Part shown: positions 8,573-16,902 of the stretch, one piece after another | Layout: each line of letters starts with the position of its first letter | Numbering within the stretch: the first letter of the stretch is position 1 | Assembly (NCBI GenBank): GCA_958295805.1 | Contig: OY282373.1 | Coordinates: 1,397,001-1,461,000, forward strand | Reading direction: 5' to 3' | From: an uncultured Nitrospirales bacterium | GTDB lineage: Bacteria > Nitrospirota > Nitrospiria > Nitrospirales > UBA8639 | DNA: 64,000 nucleotides | Position numbers and translations under genes: made by a program | Notes under the pieces: model-generated | What the model was told of the DNA's origin: nothing | Databases searched by the model: none | What the model saw: only the letters and a program-made list of their open reading frames with translations

Positions 8573-9154
8573 ATGGCAGGGAAATCGAGGAAGAAGACCA
8601 CTTCTGCAGTAGCCAATCGTTCGTCGAAAACTGCGAAGACGAAATCGTCTCCATCCGCCAAAGGCCAGATCAGAAAATCCGCGTCGCATTCGGCAACGAC
8701 GAAAGTCAAGCAAAAAAAGGTCGTTGTCAAAAGGACACTCAAGAAAACATCGGCTCCCAAGAATTCGCTCACCGTGCGAACCAGGACGTTACGAAAAATT
8801 CTGATCGAGAGACGGGGCAAACTCCTGCGAGAGATTCAAGATCAGCTTGGCCAGTCCTTAACGCAAGAACAGCAGCGACGGTTTGAATCGGCCATGGACA
8901 GTGGAGACCAGGCCTTATTGGATTTGGAACGGGAAATGGGAATTTCTCTGCAAGAGAAGCGAAACCGCGAACGTCAAATGATTGATGAGGCCTTGGTGAG
9001 TTTAGAGGAAGGCTCCTACGGCGTTTGCGTCGAGTGTGACGCTGAAATCAGCGAAAAACGATTGGTGGTTATGCCCTTCACGAGACTGTGTGTGGCATGT
9101 CAAGAGAAAATTGAACTGTTTGAAAAAATTGAACGAGGTGAACAACGGGCTTAA
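8573..9154 (+). CDS. DksA/TraR-family zinc-finger protein with long basic N-terminal extension
   Basis: 193 residues. The first ~60 are almost entirely Lys, Ser, Thr and Ala (many KK, SKTAK and KKTS runs) and look disordered and nucleic-acid binding. From about residue 63 a DksA-like helical hairpin begins (RTLRKILIERRGKLLREI), then RQMIDEALVSLEEGSYGVCVECDAEISEKRL. The C4 finger is CVECD..LCVACQEKI. DksA proteins bind RNA polymerase through the secondary channel and modulate initiation with ppGpp. Ordinary DksA is about 150 residues, so the basic extension is the odd part. No acidic DxxDxA tip is seen as in E. coli DksA, so the activity may differ. Confidence 0.85.
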   Translation: MAGKSRKKTTSAVANRSSKTAKTKSSPSAKGQIRKSASHSATTKVKQKKVVVKRTLKKTSAPKNSLTVRTRTLRKILIERRGKLLREIQDQLGQSLTQEQQRRFESAMDSGDQALLDLEREMGISLQEKRNRERQMIDEALVSLEEGSYGVCVECDAEISEKRLVVMPFTRLCVACQEKIELFEKIERGEQRA

Positions 9155-9396
9155 CGAGAAACTGCCGGATTCTTTCTGCTCCCTCTTTTTTTACTCCTCC
9201 TAATGACCCGACTTTCCTCTGCATCCTTTTCCTGATTTGTTGATAATCCACACAACGTGAATTGATCTGGATACCGTGGTGGCTTGTGATTCCGGGTAGG
9301 CGGGACTATGCTGCCGGGAGTAAAAGAGAATTTGTGTATGCGCAAGTTTTTTGATTCATCCATCGTCCGTTTCTCGAAAAGATCGGTTCGTGCGCG

Positions 9397-10098
9397 ATGA
9401 AAGCCGTGGTGTTGGCCAGCGGTGGGCTTGATTCCACCGTGACTGCCGCAATGGCTCGTGAAGAAGGTGCCACGTTGTATCTTCTCACGATCATGTATGG
9501 TCAACGCCATCAGATTGAAATTCAACGAGCGCAGGCAATTGCGACCTGGTTGCAGGCCGCTGAACATAAAATTCTCAAGCTTGCCCTCCATGAATTTGGT
9601 GGCTCGGCCTTAACCGGTCAAGGGGACGTTCCTAAACATCGCTCGAATCAGGAACGGGAGACGGGAATCCCTTCCACCTACGTTCCAGCTCGAAACACCG
9701 TCTTTTTATCGTTGGCCTTAGCGTATGCCGAAGTCGTTGATGCCGACGCGATTTTTATCGGGGCGAACGTGCTTGATTATTCCGGATATCCCGATTGTCG
9801 TCCTGAGTTTTTGCAAACCTTCGAAGCCGCGGCTCGGTTGGGGACGAAACGGGGAGTCAATGGGAAGCCGATCAAGATTCATGCTCCTCTCCTTCTTCTC
9901 AGTAAAGCCGAGATTATACAAAAGGGACAAGCATTGGGAGTTCCCTTTGAGTGTACCCATAGCTGTTATGACCCTCTGGATGACGGTCTGGCTTGTGGTC
10001 GATGTGATAGCTGCGTGATTCGATTGAAAGGGTTTCGCGATGCCGGATGCCAGGATCCAGTACCCTATGCCGCGGATGGCTCAAATCTGTCAACGTGA
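9397..10098 (+). CDS. queC: 7-cyano-7-deazaguanine synthase
   Basis: 233 residues. QueC converts 7-carboxy-7-deazaguanine to preQ0 with ATP and ammonia on the way to queuosine. The N-terminal PP-loop VVLASGGLDSTVTAAMAREEG binds ATP. STYVPARNTVFLSLALAYAEV and NVLDYSGYPDCRPEF are conserved. The zinc site is the C-terminal CTHSCYDPLDDGLACGRCDSC cluster. Upstream (9155-9396) I see no clear preQ1 riboswitch and only a weak ribosome site. No other queuosine genes are in the window. Confidence 0.96.
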   Translation: MKAVVLASGGLDSTVTAAMAREEGATLYLLTIMYGQRHQIEIQRAQAIATWLQAAEHKILKLALHEFGGSALTGQGDVPKHRSNQERETGIPSTYVPARNTVFLSLALAYAEVVDADAIFIGANVLDYSGYPDCRPEFLQTFEAAARLGTKRGVNGKPIKIHAPLLLLSKAEIIQKGQALGVPFECTHSCYDPLDDGLACGRCDSCVIRLKGFRDAGCQDPVPYAADGSNLST

Positions 10099-10213
10099 GT
10101 TCGTGTAACGGGGCAAGTACTCAGGCGCCATGATCCGACGTTCCAGGATGAAAACAACGGCAAGTCTGTTGTTGGTGTGTGGGGCGGGAGCGTTTCTTGT
10201 CAGGTGCTCACCG

Positions 10214-10468
10214 TCAATAACCTGACTCTTCTTGAAGAGTATAGACGAGGTGCGTATCAGTTTGGGCTATGCCTTCAATGGTATGAATTTTGGTAAGGAC
10301 TAACTGTGTCAACGCTTCCTGGTCCGGTACTTCCACTTTGGCAAAAATGTCGGGCTTTCCCCAACAGGCGTCAATCGTTTTAATTTCTTTGATTTCCGTC
10401 AACAGATTCTTGACGTTCGCGGTTTGCCCAGGCAGAACGTTGATAAGCACATAAGCATTTTCTGACAT
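10214..10468 (-). CDS. Stand-alone Lrp/AsnC ligand-binding (RAM) domain protein
   Basis: 84 residues from the ATG at 10468, which has AAGGGAG upstream; the longer frame from 10573 is not supported. The sequence MSENAYVLINVLPGQTANVKNLL.., AKVEVPDQEALTQLVLTKIHTIEGIAQTDTHLVY is the RAM/AsnC C-terminal fold without the DNA-binding half. Such proteins form multimers that bind small ligands, often amino acids, and may act on other regulators. It is divergent from the XRE-type regulator downstream, across a 388-base gap. Confidence 0.85.
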   Translation of the reverse strand: MSENAYVLINVLPGQTANVKNLLTEIKEIKTIDACWGKPDIFAKVEVPDQEALTQLVLTKIHTIEGIAQTDTHLVYTLQEESGY

Positions 10469-10856
10469 GTGACAGACTCCCTTTTCCAAAATCTTGAACT
10501 CTACCTCCGGAGAGTCTCCAACGTAACGCAACCGGTCTCTCCAAATCAAGAAGAAGACCCGGAATCCTTTCATAAGAAGTGGGTCTTCTCCTGTCCTGAG
10601 TGGTCATGACGATTTTCCGTCTGTGCAACGTCTTGTGCCGTTCGGAAAACATCTAATCTTTCCTGCAAAGTTTTCCGGAGATTCATGCCTGAATCCAGTT
10701 CGGTCCCGATTGCCGGAAGAATGTTTACAACGGTCCTCGTTTGCAGAGCCTCGAAGTTATTGCCGATGAACTTTTTACTTGAAAGTTTTGTTAAAACGAC
10801 ATAAAGTAAAACAAACACGTCATGTTGAAAATCGACGTTGCTCAGGATCATTCTTG
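10469..10856. other. Divergent intergenic region, 388 bp
   Basis: No gene is visible. The right half is A/T-rich and includes a short inverted repeat GTTTTGTTAAAAC (around 10787) followed by a related AAAACAAAC. These could be binding sites for the regulator encoded at 10857, but this is only a suggestion. The left half has the ribosome site of the Lrp-like gene and nothing else recognisable. Confidence 0.4.
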
Positions 10857-12014
10857 GTGACCAAGTTTCAAACATCAATCACGAATTGTTTGCGGGAACT
10901 GCGGATTGCGGCCGGCATGTCACAAGGTGATCTGGCCAAGAACGTCGGAATTACCAGGCAGGCGTTGTACGCCATGGAAAAGAACCAATACCTCCCTGGA
11001 ACGGAATTGGCGTTACAACTGGCACGGGTCTTACAAACTTCGGTTGAGGATCTGTTTTCTTTAGACAACGGCTACGAAATTATTGAAGCCGAGTTGCTCG
11101 CCGGTCGTCGAGACGCGGTGCAGGGGGCCAGGGTCAAGCTGGCGACGATAGGTAAGCGGATGATAGCGAAACCCGTGGCGGATTTAGGAGACGTTCTCAA
11201 TTACACGATTGCTGCCGATGGCTTGATGCTGGGGACAAAATCTGGGCGAAGCCGCATGACGGACGCCACGCGTGCGGTCTACGTGCAACTGTTACAAAAT
11301 CGGAAGGACGTCGAAAAACAGATCGTGGTGGCGGGATGTGATCCCGCCATGTATCTGATGGGAGAACACGTCCGTCGGCAAGAGGGGCGCGCCTCGGTCG
11401 TGGGTTGGACCATGGGAAGTCTTGCCGCGTTGTATGCCTTAAAGCGGGGAGAAGTTCACGTCGCAGGCATTCATATGATGGACTACCGTTCGGGAGATTA
11501 TAACTCTCCGTTTCTGAAACGATATTTAAAGGGGCAAAACCTGACGGTGATCCGTTTTGCCGCGTGGCAGGAAGGCTTGTTGTTAAGACGGGGCAATCCC
11601 AAAAAAATTCAGAACGTTGACGCATTATCCAAGTCAAATATCCGGATCATCAATCGAGAAAAAGGATCGGGTTCTCGACTGCTGTTGGATTATTTGCTTT
11701 CTCGCCACCGGATTCCACGTGAAATCGTGAGGGGATATGGAACAACGGCATTCTCGCAGATTGTTCTCGGCAGAACGATTGCGGAAGGGAAGGCTGACGT
11801 TGGAATTGGTGCACAGGCCGTGGCTCAGCTCTATGATCTTGATTTTATTCCACTGCAAGAGGAACGGTATGATTTTGTCATCCCAACCAAATATCTCCAT
11901 TCACATCCCAGTATGAACATGTTCCTGGATACCTTGGTGACTCGCGGATTCCGACGAGAAATTGAGGCGTTGGGCGGATATGACACCAAAGACATTGGAA
12001 AAATCATTGAATAA
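10857..12014 (+). CDS. XRE-family regulator fused to a PBP-like (COG1910) domain, probable molybdate/oxyanion regulator
   Basis: 385 residues from the GTG at 10857 (AGGA upstream); the frame stays open to 10779, but the leader is not HTH-like. Residues ~8-62 are an XRE helix-turn-helix (LRELRIAAGMSQGDLAKNVGITRQALYAMEKNQYLPGTELALQLARVL). The remainder is a type-2 periplasmic-binding-protein fold of the PBP-like family: VVAGCDPAMYLMGEHVRR, HMMDYRSGDYNSPFLKRYL, INREKGSGSRLLLDYLL and KADVGIGAQAVAQLY. Homologues of this architecture are often annotated as molybdate-related regulators. Its position 263 bases upstream of modABC on the same strand supports such a role. The ligand is inferred from context. 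Confidence 0.85.
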   Translation: MTKFQTSITNCLRELRIAAGMSQGDLAKNVGITRQALYAMEKNQYLPGTELALQLARVLQTSVEDLFSLDNGYEIIEAELLAGRRDAVQGARVKLATIGKRMIAKPVADLGDVLNYTIAADGLMLGTKSGRSRMTDATRAVYVQLLQNRKDVEKQIVVAGCDPAMYLMGEHVRRQEGRASVVGWTMGSLAALYALKRGEVHVAGIHMMDYRSGDYNSPFLKRYLKGQNLTVIRFAAWQEGLLLRRGNPKKIQNVDALSKSNIRIINREKGSGSRLLLDYLLSRHRIPREIVRGYGTTAFSQIVLGRTIAEGKADVGIGAQAVAQLYDLDFIPLQEERYDFVIPTKYLHSHPSMNMFLDTLVTRGFRREIEALGGYDTKDIGKIIE

Positions 12015-12177
12015 AGACGGGTCCCTCTCAACGCCAATGAAGCCTTCACGACTCTTTTCTGAATCGCAGTCCTGCAAAATGCAATCCATTTACTGATTGA
12101 TCTCAGACGTACCGCTTGAACGTTTATGTCAAACGTCAAACCATCAGAATAGTCGATAATAGAAAGGTAAATAAAAA

Positions 12178-12206
12178 TTGATAAAGAATAAATTATATAT
12201 TACTAT
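12178..12206 (+). promoter_or_regulatory. Putative promoter of modABC
   Basis: TTGATA (12178-12183) and TACTAT (12201-12206) are 17 bases apart in a very A/T-rich stretch. The spacer holds AATTATATAT, which could overlap a regulator site. The modA start is about 70 bases downstream. Confidence 0.45.
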
Positions 12207-12277
12207 TTGTTTCTCTCTTTTTAATGCCGAGGTCGTCAGTTTGACGAAATTCGGAATATAAAAACGGAGAGCATGTC

Positions 12278-13039
12278 GTGGTCGCCAACGTTTCTGGTTT
12301 TCTACTCATTCTTTTTTTTCAAATGTTCTCAGCCGTGGCCGTTGCGGAAGAGGTTCGAGTTGCAGTTGCGACTAATTTTTTGGCCACCGCTAAAGAGATC
12401 ATCACCCATTTTGAGCAAGACACGGCACACGTGGTTGTCGTCAGTTCGGGATCAAGCGGAAAGCTCTACGTCCAGATCAAAAATGGTGCGCCTTTCGACG
12501 TGTTTTTTTCCGCCGACGTCGATCGTCCGGCGTTACTGGAAGAAGAAGGATTTGCGGTTCGAGGCAGTCGGTTTACCTATGCCGTGGGACGCCTGACCTT
12601 GTGGAGTGCTGATTCTGACCTGATTGACAAAAATGGAAAAACCGTACTGTCGGATGGCACCTTTGAACATCTGGCTATCGCCAATCCTAAAACCGCCCCG
12701 TATGGCACGGCTGCTCAACGCACGCTCCAAGCGTTAGGGCTTTGGGGGCACGTGAAGGATCGCCTCGTCCAAGGGGAAAATATTGGTCAGACCTTTCAAT
12801 TCGTTTTCTCAACAAATGCCGAACTGGGATTTGTCGCTCTTTCTCAAGTTCTGGATGGCAAAATCAATGGTGCGGGGAGTCGCTGGGACGTGGCGGAGGG
12901 ACTGCATAACCCACTGCGTCAACAAGCGGTGCTGTTGGTGAATGGTCAAGGCAATGACGCTGCACGTGCCTTCTTGTCCTACGTCAAAGGACCGAAAGCT
13001 CTGAACGTCATTCAACGGTTTGGATATGGAGTCGAATAA
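12278..13039 (+). CDS. modA: Molybdate ABC transporter substrate-binding protein
   Basis: 253 residues from a GTG at 12278 with GGAGAG upstream. A signal peptide (VANVSGFLLILFFQMFSAVAVAEE) precedes VRVAVATNFLATAKEIITHFEQDT, the usual ModA start. Conserved parts are VSSGSSGKLYVQIKNGAPFDVFFSADVDRPALLEEEG, IANPKTAPYGTAAQ and the C-terminal ARAFLSYVKGPKALNVIQRFGYG. It binds molybdate or tungstate in the periplasm and passes it to ModBC. modB starts 21 bases after the stop. Confidence 0.95.
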   Translation: MVANVSGFLLILFFQMFSAVAVAEEVRVAVATNFLATAKEIITHFEQDTAHVVVVSSGSSGKLYVQIKNGAPFDVFFSADVDRPALLEEEGFAVRGSRFTYAVGRLTLWSADSDLIDKNGKTVLSDGTFEHLAIANPKTAPYGTAAQRTLQALGLWGHVKDRLVQGENIGQTFQFVFSTNAELGFVALSQVLDGKINGAGSRWDVAEGLHNPLRQQAVLLVNGQGNDAARAFLSYVKGPKALNVIQRFGYGVE

Positions 13040-13060
13040 CCGAAAGCAGAAAGGAGGGAG

Positions 13061-13744
13061 ATGAGTTTCCCTGAAATGGATTGGGGCCCCGTATGGTTGA
13101 CCATGCAATTAGCAGGGGTGACGGTTGTCGTGTTGCTCCTGGTCGGCACTCCCTTGGCGTGGTGGCTCGCCTTCACGACGTCTCGGTTCAGGACGTTGGT
13201 TGAGGCGGTTGTGGCTTTGCCCATCGTGCTTCCGCCAACGGTCCTGGGGTTTTATCTGCTGGTTGCGCTCGGGCCTCATGGATTGGTTGGTGGCCCATGG
13301 AAGCAACTGACGGGAGCGCCGCTTTCCTTTACCTTTACGGGGTTGGTCATCGCCTCGACGTTCTATTCGTTGCCCTTTGTGGTTCAACCCCTGCACGGAT
13401 CTTTCGAATCCGTTGGGAAAAAACCGTTGGAAGCGGCCTGGACGCTGGGAGCCTCACGGTTTGATGCTTTTCTGACCGTGGCTTCGCCCATGGCCATACG
13501 GGGATTTCTGAGTGCCGTCGTCTTGGGGTTTGCCCATACTCTTGGTGAGTTCGGGGTCGTGCTGATGGTGGGGGGGAACATCCCGGGCGTGACCAAAGTT
13601 CTCTCGATTGCGATCTACGATCACGTTGAATCGCTTGAATATACGCAGGCTCACTTTCTTTCCGTGTTTCTTCTGGCATTCAGTTTTCTGATTCTTACGA
13701 TCGTCTACGCGATCAATCGACGACTGCCCGTTCACGTCTCATGA
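13061..13744 (+). CDS. modB: Molybdate ABC transporter permease
   Basis: 227 residues with about five hydrophobic helices. AAAGGAGGGAG lies directly before the ATG. The permease signature for the ATPase contact is GKKPLEAAWTLGASRFDAFLTVASPMAIRG (about residues 112-141), the EAA loop. FAHTLGEFGVVLMVGGNIPGVTKVLSIAIYDHVE is typical of ModB. It forms the inner-membrane channel for molybdate. Its stop overlaps the modC start in an ATGA arrangement, indicating translational coupling. Confidence 0.96.
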   Translation: MSFPEMDWGPVWLTMQLAGVTVVVLLLVGTPLAWWLAFTTSRFRTLVEAVVALPIVLPPTVLGFYLLVALGPHGLVGGPWKQLTGAPLSFTFTGLVIASTFYSLPFVVQPLHGSFESVGKKPLEAAWTLGASRFDAFLTVASPMAIRGFLSAVVLGFAHTLGEFGVVLMVGGNIPGVTKVLSIAIYDHVESLEYTQAHFLSVFLLAFSFLILTIVYAINRRLPVHVS

Positions 13745-14826
13745 GCGCCCTGACGGCACAATTCGACGTGCAGTACGCCACGTTTCATCTGCACGCGGCG
13801 GTTGATATTCCCTTGCAGGGAGTCACTGCGATTTTCGGTCCGTCCGGGTGCGGAAAAACGACGTTTCTTCGTTGCATGGCCGGCCTTGAACGGTCTTCTC
13901 GAGGCGTCATCCGTTTTGGCGATGTCGTGTGGCAGGATGAAGCGCGAAGAATCTTTCTGCCAGTCGTGAAGCGACCCATCGGGTACGTCTTTCAGGAGCC
14001 GCGATTGTTTCCACACCTGTCGGTTCGAGCCAATCTGGCATATGGGTTCAGGCGGATTCCACGGAAACAACGACGATTGTCGTTTGAACGGATCGTGGAG
14101 ATTCTGGATCTTCACAACCTGCTTAACCGCCGACCGCATCATCTTTCGGGCGGAGAACAGCAGCGAGTCGCGATCGGGCGCGCGTTGTTGACGAGTCCGG
14201 CGTTGCTGCTCATGGACGAACCGTTGAGTTCACTGGATATGACGCGCAAAAATGAAATTCTGCCCTTCCTTCAACGGCTCAATCAAGATTTGCACGTGCC
14301 GGTTCTCTACGTCAGCCACGATCTCAACGAGATTTTACAACTGGCCGACCACGTGGTCGTCATCAAAGAAGGGACCATCGTGGCCACGGGTACGATTCAG
14401 GACGTCTTCGCCCGGTTGGATCTGCCGGGTCTAGTCGAACCGAACGTGGTCGGTGCCGTCCTGGAAACGACGGTTGCCGCTCAGGAGCCACAATTTGGCT
14501 TGACTCGGGTTGAATTTTCAGGGCGATCGCTTTTTATTCCCCAACAGGCTCTTCCCATCGGCACCTCGTTGCGAGTCCAAATTCTGGCTCGTGACGTCAG
14601 CCTCGTCGTTGGGGTTCCGGCAGCTCAAAGCAGCGTGCTCAATGCGTTGGAAGCGAGGGTCATTGAAATCGGGGAGTCCCGAAGCGATCCGTATACCGTA
14701 AAAGTCAAACTCGACGTCGGTTGCCCGCTGTTAGCCATGATTACCAGAAAATCCTTACATCAACTGAAGTTACACCCGGGCCAAAAAGTTCACGCTCACT
14801 TCAAAGCCGTGGCGTTGCGTGGGTAG
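13741..14826 (+). CDS. modC: Molybdate ABC transporter ATP-binding protein
   Basis: 361 residues: Walker A FGPSGCGKTTFLRCMAGLER, ABC signature HLSGGEQQRVAIGRALL, Walker B ALLLMDEPLSSLD and switch His in LYVSHDLNEIL. The C-terminal third contains the molybdate-binding (MOP/TOBE) domain: SSVLNALEARVIEIGESR..VKVKLDVGCPLLAMITRKSLHQLKL. This domain separates ModC from general ABC ATPases. It is translationally coupled to modB. No molybdenum-cofactor synthesis genes follow directly, although MoaD/MoeB-like genes occur 3 kb away in another operon. Confidence 0.96.
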   Translation: MSALTAQFDVQYATFHLHAAVDIPLQGVTAIFGPSGCGKTTFLRCMAGLERSSRGVIRFGDVVWQDEARRIFLPVVKRPIGYVFQEPRLFPHLSVRANLAYGFRRIPRKQRRLSFERIVEILDLHNLLNRRPHHLSGGEQQRVAIGRALLTSPALLLMDEPLSSLDMTRKNEILPFLQRLNQDLHVPVLYVSHDLNEILQLADHVVVIKEGTIVATGTIQDVFARLDLPGLVEPNVVGAVLETTVAAQEPQFGLTRVEFSGRSLFIPQQALPIGTSLRVQILARDVSLVVGVPAAQSSVLNALEARVIEIGESRSDPYTVKVKLDVGCPLLAMITRKSLHQLKLHPGQKVHAHFKAVALRG

Positions 14827-14947
14827 GTAGAACGGCAAATCGATGATCGAACGTGTTTGTTCCGGTTGCCTCAGCCTTGATCGAAGCCGAACGTGTGCGC
14901 ATTCCTTTGCGCTGGAAAATTGGCATGGAATTTTCTGGGTATTGGTT

Positions 14948-14953
14948 TATAAT
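14948..14953 (+). promoter_or_regulatory. -10 element upstream of the outer-membrane protein gene
   Basis: A perfect TATAAT lies 68 bases before the ATG at 15022. No convincing -35 occurs at 16-18 bases; TTGGCA lies 22 bases upstream, too far for a standard promoter. Confidence 0.4.
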
Positions 14954-15021
14954 ACGCACCCTGGGCAGTTACAGGAAGTAGTGATCGGTCATCCATTAAT
15001 CTATTCAGGAGAAACGACTCA

Positions 15022-15918
15022 ATGAAATTCTCAACGGTATGGTTGTTCACTGTCGGTGCAATGGTGATGGTTTTTTCTTTGTTGAGCCATGCGAGTGCGG
15101 AGACGGAACGGTCCGGGTGGTACATTGGCGGAGGAATTGGGGTCAATTGGGCTGACGATATGAAGCAGGTAGGCTGGAATCGGGATACATACTGCTATCC
15201 TGATTCCTGTGATAATCCTGGGCGGAGTCAAGACATCATGGGAGTGTCCATCCCGGGCTACCGCTGGAGTTACGACCTTGACATGGGGATCGGCAGCGCG
15301 TTTGAAATTGCGGTTGGCCGTGCATTCAATCGTTGGCGCCTGGAAATTTCTGCCGCACAACGGAAAAACGACATTGACCAGCAGTTCACCGGTATCACGT
15401 ATTTGGATGGGAGACCGACGTCAACGTATTCCACATCTAAAAACATCAGAGCTGAGTCCAATAGCATGGCCAGGATTGACGATCTCACGACGCGCACGCT
15501 GTCGTTGAACGCGTACTATGATTTCCTGGATACGTTACCGAGGATCACTCCGTACCTGGGAGTTGGGTTGGGCGTGGCGTTCGTCAAGGTATCCGGAGTG
15601 TATTTTTCCAGTGATTATAAGGATATGTCCAACCCTCCGCGGGGGGACCTATCGCGTTACAACAGTCGCAAGAATACCGACGAATCTGATACGGTCCTTG
15701 TCGGAAATCTTTACGCCGGCACCGATTACAGTCTGACCGACGAGACCTTGTTGGGTTTGAAGTTCACCTATTCCATTATGGACGACATCGAAGACACGGG
15801 AGGCTACAGTTATCATCCGGTTCATCAAGCTAATCCTGCCTTCACCAGCCAAGAAAGTTTCAGCGGTCCACGTCAGTGGTCAGTGATGGTGACGGTGAAA
15901 TACCTATTCGGTGACTGA
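15022..15918 (+). CDS. Outer-membrane beta-barrel protein
   Basis: 298 residues with a classical signal peptide (KFSTVWLFTVGAMVMVFSLLSHASAE) and an AGGAGA ribosome site. The mature part begins SGWYIGGGIGVNWADD and alternates aromatic and glycine residues. LGVGLGVAFVKVSG, LYAGTDYSLTDETLLGLKFTYS and MVTVKYLFGD resemble the OmpA-like/OprF-type barrel ('porin family') folds. The N-terminal part carries two Cys (YCYPDSCDNPG) that may form a disulfide loop. Specific function unknown. The last codons overlap the 3' end of the convergent gene by 15 bases. Confidence 0.8.
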   Translation: MKFSTVWLFTVGAMVMVFSLLSHASAETERSGWYIGGGIGVNWADDMKQVGWNRDTYCYPDSCDNPGRSQDIMGVSIPGYRWSYDLDMGIGSAFEIAVGRAFNRWRLEISAAQRKNDIDQQFTGITYLDGRPTSTYSTSKNIRAESNSMARIDDLTTRTLSLNAYYDFLDTLPRITPYLGVGLGVAFVKVSGVYFSSDYKDMSNPPRGDLSRYNSRKNTDESDTVLVGNLYAGTDYSLTDETLLGLKFTYSIMDDIEDTGGYSYHPVHQANPAFTSQESFSGPRQWSVMVTVKYLFGD

Positions 15919-16293
15919 CGAACCCTTTTTCTTTTTCCCTACGCATTGCGTGCCGTCAAAGACGCGGCAGGCTGACTCGCCGCTGGCCAATTTCCAGGAC
16001 TTGATGATCGGGGGATTGGGCTTTCCCTGAAATTCGACGACGATATCGATCAATCCGCCGACGGGGAGTTTTGAGATGTGGGGCATCGCCGCCTCGCTGG
16101 CTTTGATCCACAGAATGCCGCTTCCGCTGTTAATCAGAATAAAGCCTCGATCGGGAACGACGCGGATCACGGGGCTATAAAAACTTCCTTCCTTTCCCGG
16201 TTCATCGGTAAACGCCAAGCTGAGCGTCGTCGTGGATGCGAAAAGCGGTATGAGCAAGGAAAGCATGAGGACAAAAAGGCGAGAGAAAAGCAT
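15904..16293 (-). CDS. Secreted hypothetical protein
   Basis: 129 residues from the ATG at 16293, which has AAGGAG seven bases upstream; the earlier GTG would sit too close to that site. A signal peptide (MLFSRLFVLMLSLLIPLFASTTTLSLA) is followed by a short domain (YSPVIRVVPDRGFILINSGSGILWIKA..LPVGGLIDIVVEF) that looks like a small beta barrel, reminiscent of OB or SH3 folds. Two Cys (ACRVFDGTQC) are near the C-terminus, before a lysine-rich end. Family not recognised. Its 3' end overlaps the convergent barrel gene. Confidence 0.6.
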   Translation of the reverse strand: MLFSRLFVLMLSLLIPLFASTTTLSLAFTDEPGKEGSFYSPVIRVVPDRGFILINSGSGILWIKASEAAMPHISKLPVGGLIDIVVEFQGKPNPPIIKSWKLASGESACRVFDGTQCVGKKKKGSSVTE

Positions 16294-16375
16294 GGTCACG
16301 CTCCTTGGTAAAGGAAAGAATAAATTTTCGGCATTATGGCAACTTAGAAAATGGATGTCCAGAAAGTCCGTGAAT

Positions 16376-16897
16376 TCAAACCGGCAATGATCGGCGTTGG
16401 ACGGGAATTTCCGTGGCTTGAGACTCTTGAATCCGATAGGCGCGGATGACGGGACGTTCTTTATCTTCGAGAGAGATGATGACGTGGTAGGGTTCAGGAA
16501 TATTGAGTCGTTCGCGGTAGTTTTCGAATTCCATGGCGATGGTCACGTCGGTGAGTGAGGGACGAGCCGGACTGAACGTATGGGAATGATAAAAGGCCTT
16601 GAGCGTCATGCCTTTTTGACGAATGTCTTTTTGAGCCAGTGACATTTCTTGGGCATCCATTTGAAAAGCCACGTCTGCACGTTCTTCCGGCGTAAGATTT
16701 TTGAGGTCTGAAAGTTTTGCCTGGTCGAAGTGGGCCAGGTCGGCCTCATCGTGCATCCGAGCCAAAATGTTGGTAATCCGATACTGCATGGTGACGTGGT
16801 CGTCCGTGCCGGCTAAAATCCCGCAGCACTCGTGAGGGTCGAGAGCCCGAGCGTGCTCAATCATGTCCTGCCAGATGTCGGACGGGATTGAAAGCAT
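16376..16897 (-). CDS. JAMM/Mov34-family metalloprotease (sulfur-carrier processing)
   Basis: 173 residues. The zinc-site motif is complete: Glu in DPHECCGILAG near residue 21, then HSHTFSPARPSLTD, which fits HxHx7SxxD exactly. Bacterial JAMM proteins of this size include Mec+ and QbsD, which cut next to the C-terminal glycines of ThiS/MoaD-like carriers, releasing an attached amino acid or trimming a tail. As the last gene of an operon with two such carriers, it probably processes one or both. The start lies five bases downstream of the preceding stop, so it is co-transcribed. No signal peptide is present; it acts in the cytoplasm. Confidence 0.92.
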   Translation of the reverse strand: MLSIPSDIWQDMIEHARALDPHECCGILAGTDDHVTMQYRITNILARMHDEADLAHFDQAKLSDLKNLTPEERADVAFQMDAQEMSLAQKDIRQKGMTLKAFYHSHTFSPARPSLTDVTIAMEFENYRERLNIPEPYHVIISLEDKERPVIRAYRIQESQATEIPVQRRSLPV

Positions 16898-16902
16898 GGC
16901 GT

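Noticed and set aside
9155-9396. preQ1 riboswitch ahead of queC
   Set aside because: I could not find the conserved pseudoknot elements in the 242-base leader.
14843-15025. 60-codon frame between modC and the barrel gene
   Set aside because: It spans a TATAAT promoter element and the ribosome site of the next gene and has no family resemblance.
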